A DNA stretch of 64,000 nucleotides from Candidatus Scybalocola faecavium (GTDB lineage Bacteria > Bacillota > Clostridia > Lachnospirales > Lachnospiraceae): NCBI GenBank assembly GCA_018713145.1, contig DVFP01000027.1, positions 1 to 64,000 on the forward strand, read 5' to 3'. The notes under the pieces are model-generated. The model saw nothing but the letters and a program-made list of their open reading frames with translations. It was not told the origin of the DNA and did not search any database. Shown piece after piece: positions 62,961 through 64,000 of the stretch. Position 1 is the first letter of the stretch. Each line of letters starts with the position of its first letter. The translations under genes were made by a program, and so were the position numbers.

Positions 62961-63030
62961 CAGTGCCTTTGATCTTTTATAACCGTTGAACAAACTTAAC
63001 AGTTATGATTTTTCCACATTAACCTGTATA

Positions 63031-63318
63031 CTAAATTTGAGCACTTTCTTCCGCTTCGCTTTCCAGGGCAGCAATCTCATATTTCTGGAGAATAATGCTC
63101 TGTATCCTCTCGCGGGTTTCAGAGTTGATCGGATGGGCAATATCCCTGTATTCACCATCAGCAGCCTTCCGGCTGGGCATTGCGATAAATAATCCTTTCT
63201 CGCCTTCGATCACCTTAATATCATGGACAACAAATTCATTATCCAAGGTAATGGATACAACGGCTTTCATCTTTCCTTCTTTACTGACCTTCCGTACTCT
63301 TACATCCGTAATCTGCAT
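63031..63318 (-). CDS. spoVG: SpoVG family regulator
   Basis: A 95-residue SpoVG with the standard core: [50 protein letters not shown] and a Glu/Ala-rich tail. SpoVG is a site-specific DNA/RNA-binding protein that affects cell division, capsule and sporulation in Firmicutes. GGGGGAAC precedes the ATG. It is monocistronic, with a terminator downstream. Confidence 0.96.
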   Translation of the reverse strand: MQITDVRVRKVSKEGKMKAVVSITLDNEFVVHDIKVIEGEKGLFIAMPSRKAADGEYRDIAHPINSETRERIQSIILQKYEIAALESEAEESAQI

Positions 63319-63408
63319 AGTGCAAGTTCCCCCTTAAGTTCATATTACTTCTTATGGTCTTTTCTCCGTCACATTCCAGTCGGAGCTATTCTTAAAGCCA
63401 ATGGCCTG

Positions 63409-64000
63409 TCAGATCACATAGCGTTCATTGTCTTCAAGGACAACCTTGATCTTGTCTTCGCTTCCTGTATAGGAAGCATTGGCGCGGATCGTATCTCTGC
63501 TTTCTACAATACAATTTTCGATCACTGTGTTGTCGCCAATATATACATCATTTAAAATAATGGAATTGCGGATCACGCAATTATTTCCCACATAGACCTT
63601 TTTAAACAGCACCGAATCTTCCACATCGCCATTGACGATACATCCGCTGGATATAAGGCTGTTTTTTACATTTGCCCCGGGATTAAACTTGGCCGGAGGC
63701 AGGTCCGCGATCTTAGAGTAAATACTTGGATACTCTTTAAAGAAATAATCCCGAACTTCCTTTTTAAGAAAATCTTTGTTTACCTTAAAATAGGACTCTA
63801 ATGTGGAAATATTTCTCCAGTATCCTTCAAGCTTATAGCCGAAGATCCGCTTCTGCTCTTTATATCTGACCAGAATATCCTGGACAAAATCATTTCTGTG
63901 CTCGCTGTGGGCCTTTTCGATCAGCTCGATCAGCTGACGGCGGCGGATCACATAAATACCTGTGGATACAAGATTTTGTTTAGCTACCAGAGGTTTTTCC
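63409..64000 (-). CDS. glgD: GlgD, glucose-1-phosphate adenylyltransferase subunit, 3' part
   Basis: The C-terminal portion of an ADP-glucose pyrophosphorylase-type subunit, open to the window edge (its 5' end lies beyond 64000). The end of the nucleotidyltransferase domain reads NLVSTGIYVIRRRQLIELIE, then LEGYWRNISTLESYFKVN, and a left-handed beta-helix of hexapeptide repeats follows (VKNSLISSGCIVNGDVEDS; GNNCVIRNSIILNDVYIG). The Gly-rich active site of GlgC is not visible here. GlgD pairs with GlgC for glycogen synthesis, and the spoVG-side location is typical for GlgD in this family. A GTG at 63951 is not the real start. Confidence 0.9.
   Translation of the reverse strand, partial: EKPLVAKQNLVSTGIYVIRRRQLIELIEKAHSEHRNDFVQDILVRYKEQKRIFGYKLEGYWRNISTLESYFKVNKDFLKKEVRDYFFKEYPSIYSKIADLPPAKFNPGANVKNSLISSGCIVNGDVEDSVLFKKVYVGNNCVIRNSIILNDVYIGDNTVIENCIVESRDTIRANASYTGSEDKIKVVLEDNERYVI

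Larger units (their letters stand above)
62730..63030. other. intergenic region pth-spoVG with repeat B and terminators
   Basis: No gene seen. It contains repeat B copy 2 (62789-62862) and two hairpins (62882-62910 and 62919-62960). Confidence 0.6.

Overview
The window looks like chromosome of a spore-forming, anaerobic gut-type Firmicute of the Lachnospiraceae (Clostridium cluster XIVa). The grounds are the mfd-pth-spoVG-glgD gene order, spoIID next to a spoIIQ-like gene, a SpoVB-type flippase, YesM/YesN-controlled sugar ABC importers, GH94 phosphorylases, and AGGAGG-type ribosome binding sites with ATG, TTG and GTG starts. The genus cannot be fixed from sequence reading alone. No tRNA, rRNA, CRISPR array, prophage or transposase was found.

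Region 1 (0-16.2 kb) is mostly housekeeping: rlmD and yhaM (minus), mutS2, uppP and pepF (plus), then a minus-strand run of trmL, a PLP aminotransferase, an Lrp-type regulator, an AIR-synthase-like protein, a VanW-domain protein, a 33-residue membrane protein, a DnaQ-type exonuclease and a B12/radical SAM protein. Region 2 (16.4-23.5 kb, plus) is a tight series of two PucR-type regulators, a response regulator, a short intramembrane-sensing kinase, and a BceAB-type ABC transporter, the usual layout of an antimicrobial-peptide or cell-envelope-stress module.

Region 3 (23.6-29.6 kb, minus) is a sugar-import and GH65 phosphorylase operon that appears to be decaying. The lacI-type regulator is cut after its HTH and joined out of frame to a binding-protein gene that has lost its signal peptide. 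One permease has an in-frame TGA, and the GH65 enzyme lacks most of its N-terminal half. Just upstream are a 105-bp tandem repeat and an apparently non-coding transcription unit with a perfect TTGACA-17-TATAAT promoter and an intrinsic terminator; this is the strongest candidate for something undescribed.

Region 4 (29.6-33.8 kb) has a SpoVB-like flippase, an AEC transporter, an HPr-like protein lacking both phosphorylation sites, and a VTT/TVP38 membrane protein. Region 5 (33.8-51.2 kb, minus) is an apparently intact beta-glucan-type locus. In transcription order it holds two GH94 phosphorylases, a GH30 hydrolase, a binding protein and two permeases, then a second binding protein fused by overlap to YesM and YesN, and an esterase. 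Sugar is imported as oligosaccharide and split by phosphorolysis, with a likely three-protein sensor controlling it.

Region 6 (51.7-64 kb) has a GIY-YIG protein, a flavodoxin-like reductase, spoIIQ-like and spoIID genes with altered catalytic residues, ackA, a class B sortase, a PrsA-like foldase, mfd, pth, spoVG and the 3' part of glgD, which runs off the window. Several short dispersed repeats lie between genes across the window.
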